Source of the DNA: Topomyia yanbarensis
Lineage: Eukaryota > Arthropoda > Insecta > Diptera > Culicidae
DNA: 64,000 nucleotides
Direction: 5' to 3'
Assembly (NCBI RefSeq): GCF_030247195.1
Contig: NC_080671.1
Span: 189,699,725 to 189,763,724 of the forward strand
The notes under the pieces were generated by a model. The model saw nothing but the letters and a program-made list of their open reading frames with translations, was not told the origin of the DNA and did not search any database. Of the stretch, positions 1 to 10,145 are shown piece after piece. How positions within the stretch are numbered: position 1 is the first letter of the stretch; each line of letters starts with the position of its first letter. The translations under genes were made by a program, and so were the position numbers.

Positions 1-2724
1 ACAAGTGAGTGTAATATCGCTGGGAGCAAGAATATCTTCACCCCATGTAACCATTTGTGACCACAATCGTGTATGACTGGTAGCAAGATTAACATGATTA
101 CTGTTCCAAAGCCCAGTAACCTGCAGTCTGTATGCACATGATAGTGCTTCTTGTTTTAAGTGTATGTGTAATGGTTTGATATTTAGAAGTGCCTCAAGAG
201 CAGCAGTCGGAGTCGTGGTGAAAGCACCAGTCAACGCCATGAGCGCCATTCTTTGCAGATGGTTTAGCTTTGACTGGACTGTCACCACCTCTTCCCTCTG
301 CCACCACACAAGGCATCCGTATGACAGTATTGGACGTACAATTGTCGTGTAAATCCAATAGATGTATTTAGGTTTGAGACCCCAGGTCTTTCCAAAAGTT
401 CGTCTGCACTGCCCGAAGGCCATGCACGCTTTCTTGACTCTGAACTCAATGTGAGCAGACCAATTCAGTTTGGAATCCAATATGACTCCAACGTATTTGA
501 CTTGATCTGCACACAGCAGCTCAGAATCAAAGAACTGCAAGGGACGAACCCCGGTTGTTATTCGCTTCTTCGTGAAAAGAACCATTGAAGTTTTGCTTGG
601 GTTAACTGATAGTTTAACTTGTCGACACCACTGTTCGACAGCTCTTAATGCCTGTTGCATCAAGTCAAAGATTGTTCCGATGCAAAATCCAGTAATTAGT
701 ATTTGGTAATCGTCAGCAAACCCGTAGGTTGGAAATCCAAGCTCATTGAGTTTCTTCAACAAGCCGTCAGCTACTAAGTTCCATAACAAAGGTGACAGAA
801 CGCCGCCCTGAGGACAACCGCAAATACTCAACTTCCGTATCTCAGCCTGTCGCAGTGACGAGCAAAGTATGCGGTTACTAAGCATTGCGTTTATCCAACC
901 TGAGATACATGCAGGTATCCCATGACCGCGCGTCGCTTCCAGAATAGACTGGAAGGACACATTGTCAAAAGCACCCTCAATATCTAGGAATACACCCAAG
1001 CTAGATTGCTTGAGCGAGAAGGCTTTCTCAATGTTGTAAACAACATCGTGAAGCAGAGTGATCGTGGATTTCCCACACTGATATGCATGTTGCATTTTGT
1101 GCAGAGGATATTCAACTAAACTAACGTTCCTGATGTGATGATCGATTATCCGTTCCAAAGCTTTCAGAAGAAAAGAACTTAAGCTGATAGGCCTAAAACT
1201 CTTGGCTTCTTCATAGCTTGAGCGCCCCCCTTTGGGAATAAATCTAACAGTTATTTCTCGCCATGCTTTCGGGATATACCCGGTAGCAAGACTGGAAAGC
1301 AAAATCTTTTTCAAGACATGTTTAAGAATATCAAATCCCTTTTGCAGTAGCACGGGGAGTATCCCATCTTTTCCGGGTGATTTGTATGGAGCAAAGCTGT
1401 CAACTGCCCACTTGACCGATTCAGTGGAAACCAATGTGCGTGCTAGCGCCCACGAGTCCGAATCACCAGAATGAGATCTGTGAACATTGATCAACTCCGG
1501 ATCGATACAACCTGGAAAGTGTGTGTCGAAGAGACAATTAAGAACATCTTTTTCGTCTGTCACATAAACACCATCTCTGGTTTTCAAGGAGTTCATCTGA
1601 AAATCATTCGATATGGAGAGAATTTTATTTAATCTGCTAGCCTCGTTCAGACTAGAGACATTAGTGCATAGGCTTTGCCAGCCAGCCCGTTCTGCAGATC
1701 TAAGACATTTCTTATATGCACTACGAGCTGACCTGAAAGCCCTGGAGTCATCACGCTGACGCCGGTTCCAAGCTCTTCTCATAACTTTCTTCATTCTATC
1801 AAGCTCAGCCCTCCACCAAGGGGTTTCCCTAGTCGATTTAACAGTACGAAGTGGACAAGCTTCTTCGTAGGATGCTAATATGAATAAGTTTGTCGTATCC
1901 ACGACGTCATCTAAGTCGTCTAGTTGACTAATTGTTGGAAAATATCCATGAAATTTAGTCGCTAAGTTTTCCAAAAAGAGGTCCCAGTTTGTAGACTTAG
2001 GATTACGATATGTCACCACATTGAAGGTGACATCAAAATGCTCGAAAAATATATATTTATGATCGGATAGAGACCGTTCAGTTTCATTTGGAACCTGCCA
2101 ATTTCCCAGTTCATGCAAAATGCTATCAGAGCAAAGTGTTATGTCTAACACCTCCTCCCTCCCAGACCTCGCAAAAGTTGGTCGGTTTCCCACATTCAGA
2201 ATATGGAGATTTGTACTACTTATGTACTCCATCAGTTCAGAGCCTCTCAGATTGATGTCTGAGCTGCCCCAAATGATGTGATGAGCATTCGCATCACTGC
2301 CGATAATGAGCGGAAGCCCATTTCTGCTACAATATGATACAACGCTTTTGAAATCATCAGAAGGAGATGATTCGTTATGCGGTAGGTATGCTGAACAGTA
2401 TATATATTTCTTGCCTACGTTTCCGACAGTCAATGTAACTGTGACAACACAGATATCGCGAGTTGTGAGCTCCGATATGAGACACGCGTCAATAGCCTTA
2501 TTTGCAAGAATGCAAGCACGAGGCATTTCACGTGGGTTAGTCATGCCTGTCTTGTTGTAAGCAATGAAGGCAGTGTTAAGTAACTTTCCAAAATAGAAGT
2601 TTCCTTTATGGAAATACGGTTCTTGAACCAATGCTATGGAAGCTTTACCTTCCTGCATGAGTCGAGATAAATTCATAGTTGCTGTACGTTTATGTTGGAG
2701 ATTGACTTGTGCTATTCTAACCAT
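1..2724 (-). CDS. Retrotransposon ORF2: endonuclease-reverse transcriptase, partial
   Basis: This frame reads 908 codons from ATG at 2724 to base 1 without a stop, and is cut by the window edge. Residues 1 to about 230 are an APE-type endonuclease that nicks target DNA; SDANAHH (near residue 141) is its catalytic Asp-Asn motif, and a SDHKY motif follows. Reverse transcriptase covers about 430-720: IEGAFD (near 580) is motif A, CPQGGVLSP (near 634) is motif B and YGFADD (near 667) is the active site. The thumb region follows. An in-frame TAA lies three codons upstream of the ATG, so this start is well placed. The ATG overlaps the TAG of an upstream frame (AATGGTTAG). No inactivating change is visible. 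It acts with element RNA in a target-primed complex. Confidence 0.9.
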   Translation of the reverse strand, partial: MVRIAQVNLQHKRTATMNLSRLMQEGKASIALVQEPYFHKGNFYFGKLLNTAFIAYNKTGMTNPREMPRACILANKAIDACLISELTTRDICVVTVTLTVGNVGKKYIYCSAYLPHNESSPSDDFKSVVSYCSRNGLPLIIGSDANAHHIIWGSSDINLRGSELMEYISSTNLHILNVGNRPTFARSGREEVLDITLCSDSILHELGNWQVPNETERSLSDHKYIFFEHFDVTFNVVTYRNPKSTNWDLFLENLATKFHGYFPTISQLDDLDDVVDTTNLFILASYEEACPLRTVKSTRETPWWRAELDRMKKVMRRAWNRRQRDDSRAFRSARSAYKKCLRSAERAGWQSLCTNVSSLNEASRLNKILSISNDFQMNSLKTRDGVYVTDEKDVLNCLFDTHFPGCIDPELINVHRSHSGDSDSWALARTLVSTESVKWAVDSFAPYKSPGKDGILPVLLQKGFDILKHVLKKILLSSLATGYIPKAWREITVRFIPKGGRSSYEEAKSFRPISLSSFLLKALERIIDHHIRNVSLVEYPLHKMQHAYQCGKSTITLLHDVVYNIEKAFSLKQSSLGVFLDIEGAFDNVSFQSILEATRGHGIPACISGWINAMLSNRILCSSLRQAEIRKLSICGCPQGGVLSPLLWNLVADGLLKKLNELGFPTYGFADDYQILITGFCIGTIFDLMQQALRAVEQWCRQVKLSVNPSKTSMVLFTKKRITTGVRPLQFFDSELLCADQVKYVGVILDSKLNWSAHIEFRVKKACMAFGQCRRTFGKTWGLKPKYIYWIYTTIVRPILSYGCLVWWQREEVVTVQSKLNHLQRMALMALTGAFTTTPTAALEALLNIKPLHIHLKQEALSCAYRLQVTGLWNSNHVNLATSHTRLWSQMVTWGEDILAPSDITLTC

Positions 2725-2965
2725 TGTTGATTAGAGAACTGTACATTTCATCTCCAACACAAATTGCACAACAACTAGAGGACACCAAGCGAGTTGGGAT
2801 GTTAACGCATTTAGCGAGCCATATCAGGTTTAAATGGGACATGATCATTTGATTCCCACGATTTGCGAAGAAAATAATGGTCCACTGTGTCAGAGATTCG
2901 CATAACACAGCAAGGGCAAAACCCAAAATGCTCCGTGCGCGACTGGCATATTTTAGACCCTCCAA
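2717..2965 (-). other. Short ORF overlapping the ORF2 start
   Basis: An 82-codon frame whose TAG overlaps the ORF2 ATG. Such overlaps are the usual ORF1/ORF2 arrangement in LOA, R1 and I elements, but this frame shows no clear CCHC zinc knuckle and its leader has stops in all frames upstream. It may be a decayed ORF1 end or a chance frame in the 5' UTR. Confidence 0.3.
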
Positions 2966-3519
2966 TCATTAAGTCCTCGGCACGGAACTACACCTTGACT
3001 TAGGGTCTCCTACTTTCAGTCGCCTCCTACGACATGGCAGCAGGACTCCAGTGGCTCAATTCTAGGCCGGATACCGCACGGCCTCTGGGCAGGTTCATCT
3101 GTACACATCGAAATTTGATAATCGAGACTCAACAAAACTTCACCGAACTACCATCAGCCGAGAGTCTCTGCAAACCCCCAGCCAACAAAAATTCGCCAAA
3201 ATTAAGTGGATCATCGGTGAAAAAAATCGGAGTGTAGAGTGAACGTTCCGCTGCGTAATGCAGCGTACTGGGGAGTTCGCCCGACTCTTCCCAGGCTCCG
3301 TTCGCCATTGAGAATGTTTAAACCCCCTCAACAATTTTATCCATAGCACGGGTCGCATGACAGTATGGAATTGGGGTTCCCTGTATGGTAGATTTTTACC
3401 ACTGAAACAGGTAGTCCGTAGTGTAATTCTTAGCCGGTTGAAACAACCACTACCGACACTACATGGCTTATCTAGGCTGTTCGGTGAAAGAAGCCCACCC
3501 CTTCAACCCCATCATCTAT

Positions 3520-3868
3520 AAACCACCACTATATCACAAAGCATACCAATTTAAGCTGGGGAGTCGTTCGTTCATGGAACTTTCGCCCTCCTCACATACC
3601 CACCCCCGCATGACAAAATGAGTTAGCAAGCAGATAACATTGATCTAATGCTGATTAGGCTAATGGAGTATGATATTTTTTTGTTTCAAGTGTTTCACCG
3701 TCGACAAGTAGCTCATCAAGTTCGTGGCTGGCAAGCCATTGTGTATAAATGCAAAGTGTACTAAGAATGTAATGGACATTTCCACAACTATGTTGAACAT
3801 AAAAAGCCTCCGTGCTATAGTTTAGACAAATGAGAAAGGCACAATTGTACCGCTTGGTGGTTTAAAAC
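3520..3868 (-). repeat. MITE-like repeat (family A), 5' part
   Basis: Inverted partner of the copy at 8050-8540. Reading the minus strand from 3868 it starts with the family A left end (CTGTTTTAAACCACCAAGCG, then GTGCCTTTCTC). It matches the 8050 copy through the tract with CATAATTGTGGAAATGTCC (plus-strand wording of that copy) and the GA-rich part. The right end (AAAGGCAAAA type) is missing. Family A is the commonest repeat in the window. Confidence 0.75.
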
Positions 3869-4269
3869 AGTTTCTCACTGTTACTGTGGTATACATCTCA
3901 TTTCAGTCGGCGAATATAACAAGGCCCTGGAAGATAATTGAGAAAACATGCTACCACAAGGAAATTCCGTTGAGGGAAGTATCATTATCTGGTTCATTTC
4001 TTACCAAAAAGATTCATTTTTCAACAAATAACAACAAATAATAACGCAAAGAACCATTTAAGTACGGGTTGTTAATGTTGTCAATCTTGCTAGCGATTCG
4101 TAAGCGTGCTAGCATTTTCCCCCTCCCCCTATCTCTCCATCTGAGTGTATAATGTTTTTAACAAACTGTGAACTAGCGGCATATTTGTCACGTTTTCTAT
4201 GGAATTTCCTATCTTTATGGATCAGATTTACGATCATGGGCAGTGAAGAGCTCGAGGTTTTAAATGTAC
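3869..4269. other. Unassigned AT-rich sequence
   Basis: No gene, RNA or repeat boundary recognised. Lies between a family A copy and a foldback element. Confidence 0.4.
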
Positions 4270-5332
4270 ACATGTGCATGCGCACTAGAGCGACAAGAAA
4301 AAAATGACCCCTATCGGCCCACCCCTTAGTCGATTCCTAGTCCCACCAGGAGTACTTGCACCAAATTTGAAGCAAATCGGACAAGTCTAGCTACCGGACC
4401 AACGTGCCTGAAATTTGTATGGGATTTTTCGACAATTTATATGGAGGAAACCCACTAGTTCACATTTTTACCTCTAGGTGGCAGTGCATGCATCGTATTA
4501 TCACTATAAGTGAAAATAAGAAAGAAAATTTAATTGTCTACAACTTTGTCGAAGACTGCTAGTCAATACGGCTTTGCTAAAAGAAGTTATTAAGCTTTTA
4601 GCGAAGTGATGTCTGAGTCAGTTTTGCATGGGGCCTAGCAGTGCATGGTTGTGTATCAGTACACGATTCGAATGAACTAATCATTTTTGTGAAATAATGG
4701 TTGGGTTTAGCTCAACAGTATGTTCAGAAGAATTGTAGTACATAATACGAGTTATGCTTTGGTTAGAAAATTTTAGTTCCACCTATGGCCGCATAGAGGG
4801 CGCCAACACTAACTTTTCAACGAAGAGAGATAGAAATTAGGTATCTTCTACAAAGTTATAGAACAAGCATTTGACAATAATTCTTCCGAACATCTTGATA
4901 TTCTATCTCTATTCTACTACTACTTCTAATCGAGTACTGATACACAACCATGCACTTCTAGGCCCCATGCAAAACTGACTCAGACATCACTTCGCTAAAA
5001 GTTTAATAACTTCTTTTAACAAAGCCGTATTGACTAGCAGTCTTCGCCAAAGTTGTAGACAATTAAATTATCTTTCTTATTTTCACTTATAGTGATAATA
5101 CGATGCATACAGTGCCACCTAGAGGTAAAAATGTGAACTAGTGGGTTTCCTCCATATAAATTGTCGAAAAATCCCATACAAGCTTCAGGCAAGTTGGTCC
5201 GGTAGCTAGACTTGTCCGATTTGCTTCAAATTTGGTGCAAGTACTCCTGGTGGGACTAGGAATCGACTAAGGAGTGGGCCGAATGAGTTTTCAAAAATTC
5301 ATTATTTTTTTGGGCAGCCTAATGCGCACACA
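4270..5332. mobile_element. Foldback element, about 1.06 kb
   Basis: The arm 4314-4662 is the near-perfect reverse complement of 4934-5282; for example GTGCATGGTTGTGTATCAGT at 4641 pairs with 4936-4955. Pairing continues more weakly outwards to about 4270 and 5332. The spacer is about 270 bp. There is no coding capacity. Non-autonomous; superfamily unknown because the exact ends and target duplication are unclear. Confidence 0.8.
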
Positions 5333-6593
5333 TGAGCTACATTGTGTGGCATACACGCACTCAGCTCGGTCGAATCTTTTTGACTCACACTATGCTTATT
5401 GAAAATCCACAAAACTTATGGAGGGTCACCAGTGTGCTTGTATTTGTGTTTGTGTTATGTGATTGATTTGAACGTGTGTGCGGGCACCGATCGGCACAGC
5501 TCACAGGCTGTTTTGTATGTTTTATATGCCTTGTTTGTATATGATTCTCGAGTGCAATGGAATACAGTTGGCTTCTAATGACACTACGGTTGGTGTAAGT
5601 GTCGGCCAGGGAGTAGCGGCTTAATAGAGGTTGTCACGTTTGAATCTTCGTGCAGCTTTGCTTATTCTGGTCGATCACGAAGTGGCGGTTTTTATTGGTA
5701 TAGTTTCGGTTTTCATTGATGCATTAAATGAGCAAACTAGTTGTTTTCCTTCATCTTTTCAGGAATAGGAAGTCTTGCTTGTAATTCTAGTATGTAGTTG
5801 GCATAATATCAAACTGCATGCGTATTGGATCGGGGTGGGGGTTGTTCGTCATGCAAAGTTTCTTGGTAGATGTATACTTGAAATCACTTTGGATGTTTTC
5901 ATGTTTATGTCGCAAATATAGTAGATAGTTTGTTATCGTCATGGTTTGTTTGGGGAGTACGCATGGTCTTGTCTGAGTGGAGTGATGACTGTTTAATCAT
6001 GTGTGATAATTGATAATTAGCAATTCGCGAGAGGAATCGAGAACTATTTGCCAATTTGCGGCAGCCGTATCGACATGAGAAATAAATGTATTATTGTCAA
6101 ACTTATTTATTTATTTAGGCCACTAAACCATCAATCAATTGTAATTGTTTTCGTTGTATTGAGTGCTTTCATATACTTTGGAATAGTACATGTAGATATT
6201 GATTATCTTGTTAAACATATATTCATGAGTATAAGGACATTATAGCTTGATTATTGACGTGAAAATTAACTAAACCAGGAGTCCCTTCTTTATTTCTTGT
6301 ACTTTCTCTATTTTATAGGCACATTGTTGTTTTAAATTTAATTTTTTTCTTTTCGTTCTTACTGTCTTTAATCTTGTTCTAGTAATTACCATAAAAAAAC
6401 AGGCGCGAATGTCATCAGTCATGTATTAGACTTACGGGGTTAGTCGTTTCAGGTATTTCGGTGGTGCTTATTCTATACCGGTCCAAATGCACTTCAGTTA
6501 GCACAACACAACGCGCGAATAATGATAATGTAAGAATCAACGTCTTATTCAAACATTCGCGGAGAAAGAAACCGTTCTTGCATTGCGAAATCT
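5333..6593. other. Unassigned intergenic sequence
   Basis: AT-rich sequence with only short chance frames. No promoter, RNA gene or repeat recognised. Confidence 0.4.
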
Positions 6594-6597
6594 TTAA

Positions 6598-7116
6598 CCC
6601 ATTCATGCCCATGTTGTTTGTGGACAACAACGTTTTTAAACAGCTATAACTTTTGATTGAGGCAAGATTTGCTCACAAAAACAAGTAAGGCTAATAAATG
6701 TGACTATTTGCTTTCATTTGAGTATTAACAGTTACAAGGATCAGCTCTAGAACTGAAGTTATTTCAATTAGTCTGATTCAACTCAGATGGAGCAGTGCTG
6801 CCAGGGACCGTTTACGTTGACGACGGAAAATGAATTTTTCATATAACTTCATTATGTTGCAATATTAGTGAAAACTGATAAAACTTATCAATTTAGAGCA
6901 TTTTTGGCTACGTTTTCCACGCAGTTGGACTATCGTAAATATTCTAGGAAAATTGTAGTGAGCATTGAAAGGTAAAAATTGAGCTGCTTCTAGCACTGCA
7001 TGGACAGCACCTACCTTTATGAGAAAAGGTTTTTCGAGTTTCTTGACTCCACCGTTTTAAAAGAAAAATACTTTTAAAACCCTACATGCACTAGCAAAAA
7101 GTTGGGCATGAAAGGG
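6598..7116. mobile_element. TTAA-flanked MITE (piggyBac-like), 519 bp
   Basis: Flanked by TTAA at 6594-6597 and 7117-7120. Terminal inverted repeats read CCCATTCATGCCCA and TGGGCATGAAAGGG. TTAA duplication plus CCC ends is the signature of the piggyBac superfamily. There is no transposase. A related copy at 36124-38497 shares both ends and internal sequence. Confidence 0.8.
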
Positions 7117-7120
7117 TTAA

Positions 7121-8049
7121 TTACATATACACTAGCATATCTATTCCGATGAATATCTCGAGACATTAAAGGTAATTGCTTTTCATTATATTCTATTGTT
7201 TTTGGAATGTCGTGTTTCGTCGGAATAAAGAAATAAGGAATAAAAAATCGTTTACATGCCATTTGATTCAATTAGACAAGCGCAACACTCCCAACGGTCA
7301 ACTACCCGGAGCCTTTTGCATATGTTAAGCAGCTTTTTTTTGCAAACCCAGAATTTAATTGTAATTAATTGAACAAACGATAAATCTATCATAAATTCTC
7401 GGCAGCCGGCTGCCCAGAACAAAGAACACATGATAACACTTCTGAGAGCTGCATGGATCGTATCACTTATCAAGGTGAATCCAGATTTGTGTAACTCTTT
7501 ACCCCACCCTACTAACAAAAGCTCCTTCCTGTGGCAAACGTGGAGATGCAGAGGTATACACGATCTCCATAACAACGTTTGTTACACTAACATTCCTTTC
7601 CTTCCCCGATGACTGTAAGGACGTGGCCGGCGCCGTTATTGACATTTCAAAGTATAGAACACTCGAAACGTGCACATTGAGAATGGATAGCTACTCCCAA
7701 GCCCCATTCGTTGATTCTCTGTGCAAATTCGCTTGTTCTGGTGAATCACGAAGTAGCAACTACGAATTGTGCTCATGCTCATGCAACAATATAGGCCTGG
7801 GACCTTACCACCATAAAATAAACATGAATGAAATGAATAATCAGAAAAAAACGAATAAAATGAATCAAATGAGTAAAATTAATGAAAATAAGAAAAGCAT
7901 CAAATTTAATGAAGTGAATTGAATGAATTTATAAAATTGATTAAATGAATAAGACAAATAAAATTGAATATTTGCCAAATTTTATAAACAATTTTATTAT
8001 ATCTCTCCTCGTCAGTAGCTAATAGCTGACTAGGCCTCAATCTAAAAAA
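7121..8049. other. Unassigned sequence with AT-rich tract
   Basis: No gene recognised. At about 7820-7960 there is a low-complexity tract of AATGAA/AATAAA-like units. The 99-codon frame over it is a product of that composition. Confidence 0.4.
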
Positions 8050-8665
8050 CCTGTTTTAATCCACCTAGCGGTGCAATTCTGCCTTTCTTTTTTCTCTAAA
8101 CTATGGCACGGAGGCTATTTATGTTCAACATAATTGTGGAAATGTCCATTACATTCTTAGTACACTTTGCACTTATACACAATGGCATGCCAGCCACGAA
8201 CTTGATGAGCTACTTGTCGACGGTGAAACACTTGAAACAAAAAAATATCATACTCCATTAGCCTAATCAGCATTAGATCAATGTTATCTGCTAGCTAACT
8301 CATTTTGTCATGCGGGGGTTGGTATGTGAGGAGGGCGAAAGTCCCATGAACGAACGACTCCCCAGCTTAAATTGGTATGCTTTGTGATATAGTGGTGGTT
8401 TGAAGATGATGGGGTTGAAAGGTAGGGGTATGAGGGCTGGATGGGGTGGTGGTCTGAGGGGTGATTTAAGAAGATTTTTAAAGGAGGGGAGTGAACAGTA
8501 GAGGGGGGGGGGGTGTAACCCCTCTCCGTAAACCATCAACTACGCCCCTGTTAAAATCCAGAAACCTTATGCGAGTCGAAAAAAAAATTTGGACCTCCGG
8601 GATTAGGGATTAGGTTGACGTTTTTCAGAGTGATTGCATAACCTTTCTATATGAGAAAGGCAAAA
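8050..8665 (+). repeat. MITE-like repeat (family A), short form
   Basis: Starts CTGTTTTAATCCACCTAGCG and ends with GCATAACCTTTCTATATGAG followed by AAAGGCAAAA. The imperfect terminal complement is GTGCCTTTCTC against GAGAAAGGCA (here GCCTTTCTTT at the left). A G-rich tract (a run of ten G near 8502-8512) lies inside. The same form recurs at 19941-20464 and, inverted, at 3520-3868. Confidence 0.75.
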
Positions 8666-9157
8666 ATGTGCCAAAATCCAAAAAAGTGAATCGTCGTCAA
8701 ATTTTTTTCGAGTTTGCATCAAATCTCGACGTTTCATGCACCTTGAACACATTTAGCATCAAAAATAAAAATTCTATTTTTAATTTTTCCTATAGTTTAT
8801 ATGAGAAATTTCTGTGTGGCCGCACTCTGAAACCCGTAATTCCGGAACCAGAATTCCAATCGATCCAAAATTCAATAGCAGCCGATGGGAAGGTTGCACC
8901 TTTCATTTGAGACTAAGTTTGGGCAAATCGGTCCAGCCATCTCTGAGAAAAACGAGTGACATTATTTGACACATACGCACATACATACACACACACATAC
9001 ACACACATACACACATATATACACACACACACATACAGACTTTTTCCGATCTCGACGAACTGAATCGAATGGGATATGACACTCGGCCCTCCGGGCCGGG
9101 ATTAGGTTAACGTTTTTCAGAGTGATTGCATAACCTTTCTATATGAGAAAGGCAAAA
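8666..9157 (+). repeat. MITE-like repeat (family A), second unit of a dimer
   Basis: Follows the 8050 copy directly and ends with the same GCATAACCTTTCTATATGAG terminus. Contains a family A core segment (TTCCGGAACC, then CATTTGAGACTAAGTTTG, then AGCCATCTCTGAGAAAAA) and a CA/TA microsatellite at about 8968-9035. It lacks its own CTGTTTTAATCC left end, so two units share one left end. Confidence 0.7.
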
Positions 9158-9711
9158 CGGTTTAGTTGCAAGATTGAATTTGTTCGAATATAATGTTTTC
9201 CAATAGAAATGTAGTAGCTAAGCAATATGTTTAAATCAATTTCGAAACTACACCAATGAATAACACAAAGTAGATATTGTATAAAGTAACATACATATAA
9301 GTGTTAATTTCTCATAAAACTATTAGCTTCTATTTCATCATTTTATTTGAAATACTTTTATTAAATTAATGTTGAGAATTCAACATATTGTTTCGACGGA
9401 ACATTGCTAAAAATAGAATGTTGTCCCATGAACATTTTTCAAAAACCAAAATTTACATTTTGATGCCAAATGATTTAAAAATGCACGAAAGGTCGAGGTC
9501 GGATGTCAAACCAAATATATAAGTTTTGAAAAAATCCTGATACATTGGTGGTCCTCTTGAAAATTCTTCAAAACAAATATCGTCCTTGGAACTTTTATAA
9601 TTTTTTTGACCAACGAATTTTTCAAACGAAGAACAAAAATAAAAATTCTCATGGGTTTAGTGTTTCTACCAAATCGTAAAGAAAAAATGTCCCTACAAAT
9701 AAAGACATGTT
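9158..9711. other. Unassigned AT-rich sequence
   Basis: No gene or repeat recognised; only short chance frames. Confidence 0.4.
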
Positions 9712-9714
9712 TCA

Positions 9715-9845
9715 TTTTTTTTTTATTATAGACGTTTTAACATTAGGGTCATTTGTCTTTTTAGAAAAATCTCTAACTCTATGAGCGGGGCTGGAAACCG
9801 AACCCAGATAAACTTCGGGTAGTTCCTATCTGCGTTGGGCTTTAA
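9715..9845 (-). repeat. tRNA-derived SINE fragment (Feilai-like)
   Basis: Minus-strand fragment. On the plus strand it shows a T-rich tail, then GTTTTAACATTAGGGTCATT and GCGGGGCTGGAAACCGAACC, the last resembling an inverted Pol III B box. The same string set recurs at 60005-60125. The A-box end is degraded. Confidence 0.5.
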
Positions 9846-9899
9846 AAAATTGTTTTCGGGGGGCATATGGCTGATTAAGTCCTTGATATACATTGTACA

Positions 9900-10145
9900 T
9901 TACACCATAAACAAATGACATTCAAGCGATATTTCCGATGGATGCATGTGGCACAAATCTGATCCGGTACCTTTGGTGAAGTTCCATCGAAACACCGTAC
10001 CAGAAGAAATGTTGACATCAATTAAACGCCAAACCATTTTAATTGACAGACATGATTTGTGGAATGTGCAATGTTCCAGAAAATCACGGGAATGCTCATT
10101 TGTGTTCAGTAGGTAAAATAACACAATAAAATAAAACAGTTTCAT
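9900..10145 (-). CDS. Possible small secreted peptide
   Basis: An 81-codon frame on the minus strand. It starts MKLFYFIVLFYLL, which is a good hydrophobic signal-peptide core, and then has four cysteines and one NIS and one NFT glycosylation-type site. No family is recognised and no homologous copy is visible in the window. There is no clear promoter or poly(A) context. It could equally be chance; signal-like starts are common in AT-rich DNA. Confidence 0.2.
   Translation of the reverse strand: MKLFYFIVLFYLLNTNEHSRDFLEHCTFHKSCLSIKMVWRLIDVNISSGTVFRWNFTKGTGSDLCHMHPSEISLECHLFMV

Larger units (their letters stand above)
1..3500 (-). mobile_element. LOA-type non-LTR retrotransposon, 5' part
   Basis: Minus-strand retrotransposon cut by the left window edge. 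It holds a long open ORF2 (1-2724) and an upstream leader. The leader block at about 2730-3095 is shared with the second copy at 57190-57470 and a fragment at 62095-62265; common landmarks are CAGTCGCGCACGGAG and a CATGTCGTAGGAGGCGACT-like string. The 5' boundary is uncertain: sequence up to about 3500 has no other assignment and may be 5' UTR. The thumb/RNase H end and 3' UTR lie outside the window. Clade call (LOA/Bilbo/Lian-like, within the wider R1 group) rests on recognised EN and RT wording, not on a search. Confidence 0.8.

Noticed and set aside
7252..7575. 107-codon minus-strand frame
   Set aside because: No domain and an opposing frame overlaps it; composition fits chance.
8960..9045. 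CA/TA microsatellites as separate loci (also 19302, 23080, 30315, 33460)
   Set aside because: They sit at the same internal position in each family A copy, so they are part of that repeat.
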